A DNA stretch of 64,000 bases from Erigeron canadensis. Taxonomy: Eukaryota > Streptophyta > Magnoliopsida > Asterales > Asteraceae. The translations under genes were made by a program, and so were the position numbers. This document shows, piece after piece, positions 23,385 through 36,117 of the stretch (the first letter of the stretch is position 1; each line of letters begins with the position of its first letter). The notes below the pieces were generated by a model, which did not search any database, was not told where the DNA came from, and was given only the letters and a program-made list of their open reading frames with translations. The stretch is from positions 24,935,723 to 24,999,722 of the forward strand of contig NC_057767.1 of NCBI RefSeq assembly GCF_010389155.1, in the 5' to 3' direction.

Positions 23385-23812
23385 AGGTCCGGCTGGGAGT
23401 GGGTCCCATAGCTTTGCCTCCTCCTTTCTTTCCGTACGAGTATATATATAATATATGTTTATATATTTGTTTTATCTGAAGACCAAGTCTTTCTCCCCTC
23501 TCTCTCTAACTTTGATTCCTTTCCCCTCTCTCTCTAACTTTGCTTTCGGCTATATATATATATATATATTAGCTAATATTTAGATTAGATATCCAGCTTC
23601 CTTTAGTCTCTCTCTCTCTCTAGACTTCTTCTTTAGGCTTAGATTCCGATCCATAATATATTCCGTATATATATAATGTAGACTAGAATATATCCAATTT
23701 TTCCTTCCTTCCCTTCTTTCTTTCTTCCGTCTTTCCTTCCTTCCTTAGGTTCGACATTTTCTTATATTCACAAATTAGGGCTTGTTTAGGTGAGATATCA
23801 CCATACTCATCA
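22774..23812 (-). repeat. Tat-lineage 3' LTR
   Basis: Bounded by TGTTTGAGCATG at 22774 and ACTCATCA at 23812 on the + strand; the element runs on the minus strand, so this is its 3' LTR. The internal side reads, on the minus strand, a purine-rich tract (CTTAGGGGACT) before TGATGAG, as expected for a polypurine tract. The solo LTR at 33182-34320 is a second copy. It contains CT-rich microsatellite DNA at ~23348-23378 and several AT runs. It interrupts the RT of Tekay-like copy 2. Confidence 0.8.
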
Positions 23813-25064
23813 AGTCCCCTAAGTTTGGAGGTAAGGTTTTTCTTACAAACATGGATCCGAACTTTTATTATTATTTTCAAATAGTCCGAGTTTTTAAACA
23901 AATCTTTTCCCATTCCTTTCCAGATTTGTCAATTGAGTCCATATCAGCTTTAATTTTCTTGAATCTGACCGAAGCAACAATGAAGGGAAAGTTATTTCTC
24001 TGGACATCAGTCGATGTAAAGGGGAAAAGGAAGGTATAGACTTTTCTGTTTTATTTTTTCAAAGGATCGTGTGCACATATATATATATAAATCGGCTGAG
24101 GGAGGCTATTTTAGCCAGATACTTGCTTCTTTATCTTTCTCTTATTTTTTGTTTAAGTTAAAATATCAAAGTAACAAGAGTTTTTTTTTCTTGCTTTTTT
24201 TTTTGTTCGCCAGGTGACAAGAAAAGAAAGAGGGGTATATCTTTTCATTTTCTTTTCTTTTTGGATTTGCAGTTAGAGAGGAAAGCAAAAAGATTTCTCT
24301 CTTTTCTGAATCGTCCTTGTTAAAAAGCAAGAAAAGAAAAAAGGTGATTTTGATTCTCTTTCTCTTAACCTTATTCTTTCAGCTTTACTTCACCACATAT
24401 ATGTTTATATATATGTATATACTCTATATATATACATAATCTGTATAATCAAGGAATTCTTGACAAGATTTATATTTGTTACTTCAATTTGAAGGTCCGA
24501 TAGTGGTGTTGGAAGAATAGCCGTTTTCTCAACTTCTCAACGTGGTGAATCTTGCCACAGATTTAATTATTCTTCCTTTGTTTAAAGGTTAGAATTTCTC
24601 TATACATTTTTTCTTTATATTCTGTATGTATGCATTTTTGTATTTGTTGACAGATGAGACTGTCATATTTTGCTTGACTGCTTGTGTAATACGTTGATAC
24701 ATGAATATTTTCTGCACTTAGTCTCGGCTTTTGAAATGTTTGTGATATGTAATTATATGTGATTTATCACATGTTTATCTCTTACCATTTTAAATGTTTA
24801 GAAATTGTAGTGTAATGATGAAAATCATGTGTTCCTGCCTTTGTTGACATGAATATGCATTTGTGTACATGTTATGTACTGTGATCTTAGCATGTAGCTT
24901 TAGTTTTTATTAAGTTTGAATGCATATCAAATCTTTGAATCTTGCCTTTATTCTTCATAGGATGATTTTGGTTTCGATCCTTATTTGGGGCTTTTGTTTG
25001 GCGCAGGTTGTGTTTCTGCCTTGCCTTGAATCTTGAAAGCTAGAAGTTCTTTTAGGCTTTAACC
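23813..25064 (+). other. Tat internal region upstream of the opposite-strand ORF
   Basis: Non-coding, with pyrimidine-rich and AT runs (for example 24200-24420). It leads into the + strand ORF and may hold its promoter and untranslated leader. No gene was seen. Confidence 0.4.
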
Positions 25065-26126
25065 ATGTCCGAGGCTAGCAATGAGAATGTTGAAGGAAGT
25101 AGTAAATCTAGGGCTAAGGCTAGCAAAGTTAGGAAACCTCCTTCCTTAGTTGGGGATTGTTGTACTTCAGTGACTAGTGATAGTTTAGCAAAGTTGGTTG
25201 AGACCTATCCTTGTCTTGCCAAGTATAACCCCATTGTTCCTGAGGATACCGAAAGGGTGAACCTTCCACCTCCTGGGAAGGTTGGTTTTTATAAGGATTA
25301 TCTCGTCTGCTCTGGCCTTAGGGTCCCATTGACACCCTTCTACCTTGAGGTTTTGCATTATTATAGGATTGGCCTTACCCAGTTACATCCGATTGCTGCT
25401 GGGAAGATTGTGAGGTTTGAGATGATTTGTAAGGCTTTAGGACAACCTTTGTCCCTTCCTATGTTTAGAAAGGTGTTTCTTCTTGCTAGACTTGGTGATT
25501 GTTTCAACTTCCTTTATCGTGATAAGAATTTTAGATTGATAGAGACTTCTGGGAAGATTAAGCCTTGGCGGTTTGACTTCTTCTTAGATGATACATTTCT
25601 CCCAGATGATGATGAGGGAATTCTTCGGGAGGGAAGTAAAGATTATAATTCAGATTCGTTGGCTAAAATGAATAAAAAAGTTTCTCATGACTTGATTGAC
25701 CCCGACCATTATGGGGAGCTTCTTTCTAGTTGTATTACTTATCGAGCTTTCCCCCCGGAGTATGAGGGTTTGTTAGCTATGGTTGGGATTAGCCTAGACT
25801 GGGATTGGCGTGTCATCCCGGTCATCATAGAGAAATCGACTAACCGACGTATGAAATTCATCTTTTGTATATGCTTCTTTACTTGCCTTGTGTATGTATT
25901 ATTTGTGAATTCTAACACTTGTTTCCTTTCTTATTTTCAGCCCTCAGACTCATGGATATTTTTTACTATCCTTTCCAAAATTATAGTATTCGCTCTCAGG
26001 ATATAGATCGAGCTGTGGATCGAAGCGAGCATTCCTTGGCTCCCATGACTGCCTTTCCTTCTTCTCAGGCTTCTGGTAGCCTTGAGGAGGGTAAGTCCTT
26101 GCTAAATGTTTTTACTATTATCATTG

Positions 26127-26161
<35 letters not shown>

Positions 26162-27753
26162 AATGTAAAATTCTTTACTTTCATTATAGGTGATCTCTCG
26201 GATAGAGAGCTTGTTGAGCCTGAGGATGATGAAGATGATGATTTCCTTCCTAACCAACAGTCACAGAAGAGGTCAGGAGATGACCTTTTTGAGTCCCCTT
26301 CTAAGCTTCAGAAGACTACCCACCCTACCCAGCCTATCTTTGCATCTTATGGGGGTGGTGGGGGTTTTACTCCTTATAGTCAAGTGGGGCAGGCTCAGAT
26401 TACTTCGGCCCCCTTGATGATTCTTCCTTCTTCATCGACCCAGGCCATTCCAACACCTAATTCTTCTCTCTTACTTGGTGCTTCTTGCGGTCCTAGCCTT
26501 CCTTCTTTTGCTGACCGTATTGTAGAGGATGGTTATTTTTCAGGTACTGGGTCGTCTCTTAGAGTGGACCCATTTTCTTTTGAGCATATGGTTGATCTAG
26601 ACCGTCTTGCTCAAGCTAGGGTAAATCTAGCTCTCCTTCTGCTCCCTTTCAACCCTTGAGGGCAGGGTCTCTTATTCCCACAGAGGTGGGTGATCTCAAC
26701 CGGTCAATTGGGAAGTTCTACTATGCTCCTCGGTCATCCATTAAGGTTAAAGATGATGGCCAGAATCCCGAGCATGCGAAGAATCTTCTCGAGTCTATGA
26801 TTCCTCTTATTCTTTCTGTCGAGTCTCGCTTTAGAGACATTCCCGAGCTTTCCCGTATTCAATGTGTCAACACCCTTAACTGTGTTGCCAGTGTTATAGG
26901 ATTTCAGACTGCTGTTCTGGGTAGGATTGACTCGTTGACAGGTGAAGTTGAGAGGCTTAGGGGAGAGTTATCCTCTCGTGATGCTAGACTAGCTTCCCTC
27001 TCTAAGGACTTAGAATAGGAGAGACTTACTTGTACTAGTCTTAGGGAGGGGAAAGAGAAGTGTGATGTTGAGCTTGAGTCTTTGAGGAGTAGTCTTGAGT
27101 CCTTAACTCAAGAGAAAGAAAAGATGACAGAGAAGGTTTCCCAGTTGGAGAGTAAGGCTGATATCTTAGAGGTTAGTATCCTTCATAAGGATAAGGAGAT
27201 TCAGAGGCTTAGGCAGGAGAGTGAGGATTCTCTTTCTAAGTTGGAAGCCCAGGCTGGTGATAGTGGGTGCCTGAGATCTTTGGTTACTTCCTTTCCTCAG
27301 CTTTTAAGTGATCTACTTAATCATCCAGACTTGAGGGAGAATCTTTCCCGCCTCACTCTTGCAGCCATTAACTTTGGACATTGGGAGGGTGTTGCTAAGG
27401 GGTTAAAATTCAATGTAGACATAGGTGACGCTGCCAAACGTATGATGTACCACATTTCTTCATTTTGGACTGAGTGTAGGTTTCCTATATTGGATAGGAT
27501 TGTGCATCTACTTAGCTCGCCGGAGGTTTCTGTTGCGGACCTACATCAGTTTCTCCGTGTTCCGGAGAGCAAAGCGGCCTATCTTGCTGCATATAGGACG
27601 GGTGCTCCTCATCCAGGTCCTCTTCCGTTTGTTGTTCTTGAGCCTGCTTCTGGAGCTTCTACTTCCAGAGTTTCTGTTATTCTAGTTGATTCTGTCTCTA
27701 CCAGGGTTGTTTCCACTGATACTGTTCCGGATGTTCCAGCAAATGATGTGTAG
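25065..27753 (+). pseudogene. Tat extra ORF on the opposite strand (gypsy-type 'transposase' domain plus coiled coil)
   Basis: Exon 1 (25065-~25849) starts MSEASNENVEGSSKSRAKAS and contains GKVGFYKDYLVCSGLRVPL and HYYRIGLTQLHPIAAGKIVR, the pattern of the plant 'putative gypsy type transposon' domain (Pfam PF04195). Introns lie at about 25850-25940 and 26092-26189. Exon 3 has an acidic run (EPEDDEDDD) and a Ser/Pro-rich linker. After a frameshift near 26630 the frame continues at 26656-27018, and after a stop at 27016-27018 a long coiled coil follows (27082-27250: LESLTQEKEKMTEKVSQLES) and a C-terminal block (LTSFP, INFGHWEG). Tat elements are known to carry such ORFs in antisense between pol and the 3' LTR, which is its position here. 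Function unknown. Confidence 0.8.
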
Positions 27754-28452
27754 CTTAGTTCACTTTATAGTTTTTGTCATGCAGACTTTATATTTTGTAA
27801 TGCTACTTGTATTTTCATTTAGAGATTATGTATTTGTGCTTAATTTTCATTTGTATTGGCATGTTTGCCTTGTCTCATATCATTTCTTATTTAAAGATGT
27901 GTGTTGGAATAACTATGTATGTTTCTTTTATTTGCTTTAACCTTTATTGTATACTTGTTACTCGCGAGTGTCGCTTCCCAATAAGAAGTGCTTGCCTTTT
28001 CTCGTATAGACAAAAAGACGAAAAATTATCGAAGTGTTCAGCCTTAAAATTGGGCTTTTTACATCTTACAACATAATCGCATCCAAGGGTATACCTTGGG
28101 GACTTAGGGAATTATTTAGCTAGCATAGTTCTTTTCCCATGCTCGACTCCATGTTCGAGACTTTGTTCTCAACTTGTGAGTGCAAATTGCAAAGGTTTAT
28201 ATAAAACTTTATAATTTTTCTTAAAAGAAGGTAACTTGTTTCAAGCAATGTAAGCAATAAAATATGTAAAAATATATGGGATACTTAGATCAGACCATAA
28301 ATGAGAATCCTTTTCATTGATAAACCAAATGAATACAAGATACAAGGATCACTTTGATTGAAATATAAAGACGTATGATTCATTGATCAAAATACAAATA
28401 GATGGGATCTATAGATCAGACCATAAAATAAACTGCTTTTAAGTTGCTTTGT

Positions 28453-29456
28453 TCAAACATAACAGTTTTTCAAATTATTCTTATTCCATGTTCTAGGTAT
28501 TGGGTATCCATCAAGGTCATTAAGGATGTATGGACCATCTCCATTTGCTTGGCTAACCATGTATGGTCCTTCCCAATTTGGTCCAAGTTTTCTTAAGTTC
28601 TCCACCCTGTTTGCCTCATTTTTTCTCCAGACGTAGTCCCCCGGTTTGAAAGACACATAGTGGACTCTTTTGTTGTAATACTTGGCCATTTTTTGCTTGT
28701 TTTCAGCCAACTTAATGTGAGAGACTTCTCTCCCCTCTTCAATGAGATTCAAGTTCTCTCTTAAAGCTTCTTCATTTTGGGTTGGGTCAAAGTTGACAAT
28801 ACGATGGCTTGGAATGCTTAGCTCGGGTGGGATAACTGCCTCAGTTCCATAGACAAGACTAAATGGTGTTTCCATGGTGCTTCCTCTTGGGGTAGTCCGG
28901 TGGGCCCACAATACTCCTGAAAGCTCATCCACCCAACCGGATCTACCCTTGCCAAGCCTTGCTTTAATTCCTCCCACTATTGCCTTGTTCATCACTTCAA
29001 CTTGTCCATTTGCTTAAGGTTGGGCAACAGAAGTAAATACTTGCCTTATGTCCATGTCTTCACACCAGGTATTAAAAGGATTGTCAGCAAATTGTTTTCC
29101 ATTGTCACTTACTAGGACATGAGGCACTCTAAACCTGCATACTATGTATTCCCAAAGGAAATTGATCATCCTTTGGCCAGTAATAGTAGCTAGTGGCTTG
29201 GCTTCCACCCATTTTGAAAAGTAGTCGACAACCACTATTAGAAACTTCACATTTCTGACCCAGCCGGGAATGGGCCTACAGTGTCTATTCCCCACTTGTA
29301 AAATGGCCAAGTAGTGTTAATTGGAATGAGATCTTGCTTTGGCATTCTTGATATTGGAGCGTGTATTTGGCAGGATTCACACTTTTCTATTTCTTCCTTA
29401 GCATCTTTGTTCATTGAAGGCCAGTAATAACCAAGCCTCATTATCTTTGTGGTCAC
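28453..29456 (-). pseudogene. Tat integrase
   Basis: Read leftwards: zinc-binding CESCQIHA (from 29456), the catalytic core with KWGIDTVGPFP, VVVDYFSKWVEAKPL and VLVSDNGKQF, a frame break and a stop near 29015, then a third segment (28995-28453) with SPFSLVYGTEAVIPPEL-like sequence (observed ETPFSLVYGTEAV) and the C-terminal GPYMVSQANGDGPYIL region. It would insert the cDNA into the genome; frameshifts make this copy inactive. Confidence 0.85.
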
Positions 29457-29537
29457 AGATCTTGGTCCAGCATGAATTCCACATGTACCTCCATGGACTT
29501 CTTGAATAAGTCTTTGAGCTTGGGAGAGACCTACAGA

Positions 29538-30765
29538 TCAGAGATGCGGACCTAGGAATGACTTTCTGAAGAGCTTATCTTCTATGAGAAGATACATCGG
29601 GGCCTTCATTCTCACCTTCTGAGCCTCATGGTTGTCTTCAGGTAGTGTTTCATTCTTGATAAAGTTGTAGATTGGGGTCATCCAACAGTCTTCTTCCTCT
29701 TCTACTTGGGATACTTCACTTCCTTTTGTTATTGATTTTTCTTGTAGGACTTCAACAAGGACTTCTTTGGTGAGGTAAGCAAAAGTTAGGGAAGCTAACT
29801 TGCTTAAAGCATCGGCTTTCTTGTTTTGGTTCCTTCTAACTTGCTCTATATGAAAGGACTCAAATTCTCCAATAAGTTTCTTTGTTTCTTCTAAGTTGCA
29901 TGGATGGTTGGTTAGCTTCAAATGTTCTGTTGATCTGATTTGACACTAATTGAGAGTCTACAAATACTTGTATCTTTTTCACTCCCATTTGATTTGCCAT
30001 TCTAAGGCTGGCAAGGAGAGCTTCATACTCTGCTTCATTGTTGGATGCTGGAAAGTTGAATCTTAAAGCGTAAGTGTATTCCCTTTCTTCTGGATCAATT
30101 AAGATGAGACCTGCTCCTGATCCTTCTTGATTCGATGCTCCATCTGTGAAGAGGGTCCACTTTGGGCTTTCTTCTTGGTGAAGCTCTTGGACCTCCTTTC
30201 CTGCAATACCTGAGGAGTCAGTCTCTGCCAAGAAGTTAGCCAAGATTTGGCCCTTTATACATGTTCTTGGGTGAAAGCTTATTTCATGTTCACCCAACTC
30301 GATAGCCCATTTTGCTAGTCTACCAGATACTTTTGGTTTGGCCAACACTTGCCTTATTGGTTTGTCGGTCAGAACCCGTATCGGGTGACCCTGAAAGTAT
30401 CGCCTTAAGCGTCTGGCCGCGTGGACCAAGGCAAGAGCCAACTTTTCCAAACATGGATAGTTTATTTCTGGACCTTTTAAGGCTCTGCTTACGAAGTATA
30501 TTGGCATTTGGCCATTGCTTCTTTCTGCAAGTAATACTGCACTAACACATTCTTTGGAAGAAGCAAGATATAGAGTAAGTGTTTCACCTGCTATAGGAGC
30601 CGTGAGAGTTGGGAGGTTAGCAAGTAATTTCTTCATTTCTTTGAATGCTTCTTCCGCCTCTGCTGACCAGGAGAAGTCTTGCTTTCTCAAGCACCCCTTT
30701 AGTGTTCTAAAGAAAGGTAAAGATCTTTCAGCAGACTTTGATAAAAATCTTGCTAAGGCAGCCAA
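29538..30765 (-). pseudogene. Tat RNase H (two domains) and connection
   Basis: The first RNase H follows RT: LTLYLASSKECVSAVLL, PIYFVSRALKGPEINYP, then IRVLTDKPIRQVL. A second, archaeal-type RNase H follows: WTLFTDGASNQEGSGAGLIL, NNEAEYEALLASLRMA and VFVDSQLVSNQI. Two RNase H domains in series are the mark of the Tat lineage. A frameshift near 29900 separates the last part (29921-29538). Confidence 0.85.
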
Positions 30766-30866
30766 TTTCCCATTAAGACTTTGAACTTGCTTCTTAGTTC
30801 AAGGGGAGGGCATGTCCAATACTGCTTGTATTTTCTTTAGGTTAGCCTTGATTCCTTTAGGAGTGA

Positions 30867-31845
30867 CTATGTGCCAAGAAACTTTCCTTCTTCCATTCCA
30901 AAACTACACTTTGATGGGTTTAACTTCATGTTGATGCTTCTCAGGGTGTCAAAGGTTTCTTGCACGTCCGCCAACATCATTTCCTCCCTATGACTCTTTA
31001 TCACAATGTCATCCACATATGCCTCAACATTCCTTCCAATTTGATCTTTGAATGCTTTGTCTATCAAACGTTGGTATGTAGCCCCGACATTTTTTAGACC
31101 AAAAGGCATTTTTTCAACTTGGTCTGTGTGGAAGGCTGTCTTATCTTCATCCATCTTTTTCATGGAAATTTGATGGTATCCTTTATAAGCATCCAATAAG
31201 CACTTTAATCTAAACCCATCAAGGGATTCCACCTTCCAGTCAATCTCAGGGAGAGGGTAGTTATCTTTTGGGCATGCTTTGTTGATATCTTTGAAATCTA
31301 CACAAAGTCTCCATGAACCATCAGGCTTTTTCACCATGACTGGGTTGGCTACCCAGGTTTGGTATTTCACCTTTCTAAGAATTCCAGCTTCCACCATTTC
31401 GTTCACTTGTTCACATGCAGCTTTGCTTCTATCTTGAGACATTCCCCTCTTCTTTTGTCTTATTGGTGATATATTGGGGTTGGCATTTAAGGCATGTTCA
31501 GCTAACTCTCTGGGGACTCCAGTCATATCAGATGTCTGCCATGCAAAGATGTCCAAGTTGTTTTTTAACAAGTCAATCAACTCCTCCTTGATTCTTTTTG
31601 GGAGTTGTGATCCAATGATCAAAGGTTGATCAGGAAACCTTTTATTGATTACCACATTCTCTTCTGGACCATCTTGCACTTGGCTTTCTTCTTGTAATTT
31701 TTCAACTTTCCTTGGTAAAGTTTTCTCAACTTGCCTACATTCTTTTGGCCAAGTTATCCGTCCCCGGATTGTAGCCACTCTAGCGGGGTTGGAAACTTCA
31801 CCACTCCATGAACAGTTGAGGGAACTGCTCAGTCGGTGGTTTTGA
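30867..31845 (-). pseudogene. Tat reverse transcriptase
   Basis: Read leftwards: WVANPVMVKKPDGSWRLCVD, LLDAYKGYHQI, MPFGLKNVGATYQRLID, then the catalytic AYVDDIVIKS. A few residues are missing before MPFGLKN compared with relatives. A frame break lies near 30867-30765 before the RNase H. Sequence similar to pol stops at about 31845; gag, protease and the 5' LTR of this element are absent on the right. Confidence 0.85.
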
Positions 31846-32339
31846 CCGAAATACCACCGAAATTACCGAGTTTGACCGAAATTTCTGAAATTTTGGTGAA
31901 TTCCTTTTGAGCACTTCTAGGTTTTATCTTTTACTCTTATTTATGTATATATATATAAATACATATATAATATTAGAATTACCGAAATACCACCGAAAAA
32001 AACGATATTTCGTATACCAGTCCGTGACTGAAACACCAAAATTTATGTCCTTGACTACTTAGGATAAAACATAACCCAAGCTGAACCATTTCTAAGCAAA
32101 TAGGTTGTAGTTGCAAGTTTGCAAACTCTGATGATACATGTAGTTATGTTGATTTTTCAAATGTCCCCTGAATGGTATATAATGAAGTTAACAGTATTGT
32201 GGTTACTGCTTGAAACTTTTAAGACCTTATGCTCTTGTTATTTGATGCAGGATTGACAACTGGAAGCGTGGACAGATACTTAAATTCTTAAGGGAGAACC
32301 TTTTTTGATTACTGAAATGTGGTTCCATAATGTGCCAAT
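31846..32339. other. Unassigned segment between truncated Tat and Athila
   Basis: 31830-32020 holds repeats of ACCGAAAT-type sequence (TTTTGACCGAAATACCACCG and variants). Further right, an acceptor-like TTTGATGCAG at 32243-32252 precedes a short open stretch (NWKRGQILKFLREN) ending in TGA. This looks like one intron/exon edge of an unknown gene or element; the identity is not recognised. Confidence 0.35.
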
Positions 32340-32402
32340 GTTATTATTGTTTTTCAAATTGGATTTGCTTGAGGACAAGTAAAGCTTAAGTATGGGGGGA
32401 TT
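32340..32402 (+). mobile_element. Athila-type 3' internal end with polypurine tract
   Basis: GCTTGAGGACAAGTAAAGC followed by AAGTATGGGGGGAT directly before the LTR start TGATGTGA. This motif is characteristic of the 3' end of Athila-lineage elements. The rest of the internal region is missing on the left. Confidence 0.65.
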
Positions 32403-33181
32403 TGATGTGACTTAATTTATACATATTTCCCACATAATTGTTTGATGTTTTATGGTTGTTTAAGGTCGTTCTCTATGAGTTTTCGGTACTTTATGGTATC
32501 TACTAGTACTTTCCAGTGATAAGCAGGTCTAAGATGGAAAATGATGATAATGGACTGAATAAAGATCATTTATGAAGAAAATGAAGATCGAAGTTTAAAA
32601 GACAAAAAATTGTGACACATTAACTGTTATATGCATAAATATTAGTCGAAGACCTGGACAAAAATGTTATCAATAAAAGAAGTTGGCTGGTGGTCTCGTG
32701 GATTGGAAGACAAAAGAGACAAATTAAAGTCTCATATGATGGGCTCGGCTATAAATAAAAGTACAAAAAGTGGCAACCCACTTCATGATTCACCTGAAAG
32801 CCCTAAAGGGCCGTAGCCCTTTGTTATTGTGACGTTGGCGTGCAACAGAACATTAACACATCTATATATATTTTGGGAGCAGCCCAAATTGGGGAGAATT
32901 GGATGGTGCAGGAGGTGTTGGTCGTGGAGTGTGTAGCCCCATAAGACAAAAAAAGGGGGATTATTCCCTTGAGTTTTGAGAAGCAACAGCCACAACTTCG
33001 TTCGAATTTCTTTTCTATCTTTATTATTAGTTTTAGTTGTGTAATTACAAGATTATATTACTATACAATTATTATTATGGATCTTATTTATTTGATGATT
33101 GTTGATTTTATTTATCTTGTCATGAGTATCTAAATCTCTTTGCACCCGCTTGGGTAGTAAGCATGTCATAGGGTTGTTTGA

Positions 33182-34320
33182 TGTTTGAGCATGAGATATC
33201 AAACTCAATCACAAATGAGGTTTAACCATGAAAACCATTATAATCTCTTACTTCGTAGTGCAAACCTACTAAATTCTTCGCGAATCTAAGGTGAATAATG
33301 GTTTTCCGAAAGAGATGTATCGATATTTGGAGGATATTGAATATTGATGATTCTGGTGATTTTGATAATGATTGATTGATTGATAGATTTAGAGAGAGAT
33401 GGTGAAATGTGTGTAAATACGATAATCGAATATATTGAATGAATGTTGAATGTCTGGAAAAATGACATCCAATGATTACACGTATTTATAGGCATACCAA
33501 TTAGGGTTACATCGTAGATTGGGCCCGTCAAATATGGGCCTGACCTTGAAACCCAAAAGAATGTACCAGGAATGGAACCTTCGAGAGAACGATTGCTAAA
33601 TTCTAACTTGTCGTGAATGGATAGATCTCGTCATATTTAATATATGTATGTTTTCATGTATTATATTAAACACACATATATGAAAACATATGTATAAATC
33701 TTGACATATTAGGAAGGAGCCTTTCAGGACTTACTCTCACCTAGCATTGGTTCTCGACAGGCTTTCAGATTAACTAGGCTATTGCCAACTTCTTCATGGG
33801 CTCTCGTAGTTTTGGCCCATAGCGTTCGCTGGGCTTTGGATTTACTCCCTCCTTTAAGTCCCGTTAGGGTATAGTTAAGGATCATATTTATTCTTGATCA
33901 TATATATATAACTCTCGACCAAAAGCTCACTCCAGGAGTAACTCTCGACTGAAGGTACTCTTCTTCACTCTTGTTTCTCTCTCTTCTCTTTACTTTCAGC
34001 TGGGACCCACAATATCCCAACCTCCATATATATATATATATATAGCTCTCGCCTTGAGCTCTTGTTTGGTCAAGGATAACTCTCATTCCTTTTTGCTGAA
34101 AATCACTCTCGACCTTCTCTCTTCCTTGAGGTGAGGTCTGGCTAGGTCCCACCAAGAGGTATACTCCGATCTTCTCTCCTCTTTTCCCTTCTTACTCTCA
34201 ACATTTTCTCTTATTCCCACCTTACTTCCTTCTTTCCGATCAATTCAAGATCTCTCAGCTATCTCCTCATCTTTTCTTCTATATATAAAATAGGTAAGGG
34301 ATTTATTCCCTACCTCATTA
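33182..34320 (-). mobile_element. Solo LTR of the Tat family with TTTGA duplication
   Basis: Starts TGTTTGAGCATGAG like the Tat LTR at 22774 and ends ACCTCATTA. It is flanked by TTTGA at 33177-33181 and 34321-34325, and the uninterrupted site is seen in LTR B near 36583. The last bases read CATTA rather than CATCA, a mutated end. About 1,139 bp. It shows the Tat family transposed after the Athila copy had settled. Confidence 0.85.
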
Positions 34321-34569
34321 TTTGATGTTACTTGCAATCGTTGAACAAGATTCTTATGTTTAATCGTAGATTCACATTTATTTAGGTTTAAATATTGTTT
34401 TTATCTTTTATATTTATTGATTGATAATTGTAATTAGAAGTTCGGGAGAAATCTATGTCATTATCAATTGGTTTATGAAACAGTTAATCAGTCTATAATT
34501 AACCTAAAGTCGTTGAGTTCGGGAGAAACTAGCGATAAAGATTTTAAACAATTAAATCCATTTTGAGTG

Positions 34570-36034
34570 TGATGTGTCTTTTCTAGTTTTAAATTTATAT
34601 CACGAAATACCTAGTAACTGTCTACTACACACTTGCGGGCAGTGGACCCGTTCGTATGCAGTATAGTTGACTTGGTAAGTACGAGATCAAACACAAGGAC
34701 TTTGTAAGCAATTATTACAATAAAATGATTCAGATTAAAAGATGGGTTTTATGGCCGAATTGCCACTTTGCAAGAGTTAGTAAGAAAAGTCAGTAATCCC
34801 GTAAGATTAATCGCAAGAGATTATTTGTTGTTGAATCTTAGCAGACATTTAAAAGGAACACCTACTTGGATCAGCTAACATGCCAATCATCGGGTCTAAA
34901 TATTACTTGCATTTGTTGAACGACTCAAAAGGTAGACAAGATGAACTTCCGTTATACTTGAAACTTTAACTGCTCAAAACATAATTATTGCTCCCGCACT
35001 TAATTTCTACTTTAAACAGTTAAGCATTAAATACCTGAGTTGATTTTATGATTTAATCTTTTGAAAGCTTTCTCCCGAACTGCTTATTCGCCTAATCAGA
35101 TCCCTCTATCATAAGCGTTTACACACTCAAAATGAATTTAATTGTTTAAAATCTTTATCGTTGATTTCTCCCGAACTCCAACGACTTTAGGTTAATTATG
35201 GACCGATCAACCTTTTCATAAATCAATTGACAATGACATAGATTTCTTCCGAACTTCTAATTACAATTATCAATCAATAAATATAAAAGATAAAAACAAT
35301 ATTTAAACTCAAATAAATATGGATCTTTGATTAAACATGAAAATCTTGTGCAACGATTGCAAGTAAGATTCAAAACGACCCTATGACATGTTTACTACCC
35401 AAGCGGGTGTTGAAGGATTTAGCTACTCATAAATAAAAGATAAAAACAAACAATAATATATGAAAACATATTGTACCGAATGTTGAAATCGTTTGAGAAT
35501 GATAAACAATAGCTAAATAAATCTCCAATCGTTCTAGCAATCTTCAAAGAATGGTTGTAGATGAAAAACCCTTGAAAAGATGCTAAAAATCGGCTGGAAT
35601 GCAAAAGTTAGGTTTTTCGGATGATTAAGCAAGCTATTTATAAGTTTCCAAAAATCTGCCAAGATTCGGACCTAGTTGCGGGGCAACTAGGTCTAGCTTC
35701 GCGTTGACTTGTTGATGTCCAATGATTTAAAGCTGAAGGTGCTGCGGGGCAACGATTCCTCTCTGTTTTCCTATTGCGGGGCAACTCCCCACTTTTCAGC
35801 TTTGACTTTCATTGACTTTCTGCTATCTTCATCCAAACGCTTCAGGAATCATCCGTTAGCACTTATTTCACCTCAATAATGTCGTTTTCTCCAGATTTAC
35901 GCTTAAACACCTGTCAGTAGCCTGAAACACTAACAAATACCATAAACGCACCAAATGTATACAAAAACGACTTATAAACCATGCTAAAACCACTATATTC
36001 ATTGTGGGAAATGGGTATAAAATACGACATATCA
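34570..36034 (-). mobile_element. Solo Athila LTR, inverted, with GAGTG duplication
   Basis: An inverted copy of the surrounding LTR family: TGATGTGTC at 34570 to CATATCA at 36034, flanked by GAGTG at 34565-34569 and 36035-36039; the empty site is present in LTR B near 36828. It is 1,465 bp, the only apparently full-length LTR of this family here, and retains two GCGGGGCAACT-type stretches near 35680-35790. Confidence 0.85.
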
Positions 36035-36117
36035 GAGTGTGTTAACGTCTATGATAGATGGATCTGATTAAGTGAATAAGCAGTTCGGGAAAAAGATTTT
36101 AAAAGACTAAAGTCTGG

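Larger units (their letters stand above)
32403..36117 (+). repeat. Athila-type LTR A, interrupted twice
   Basis: Segments 32403-33181, 34326-34569 and 36040-36117 align in order with LTR B (36118-37389) and, inverted, with 34570-36034. The gaps are two solo-LTR insertions. The LTR stops near 36114 and joins LTR B inside the shared string TAAAGTCT, so LTR A lacks its 3' portion. Confidence 0.75.

Noticed and set aside
32783..32995. Minus-strand frame repeated at 36164-36403
   Set aside because: Both are inside copies of the Athila LTR; the frame is a passenger of repeat similarity, not a conserved gene.
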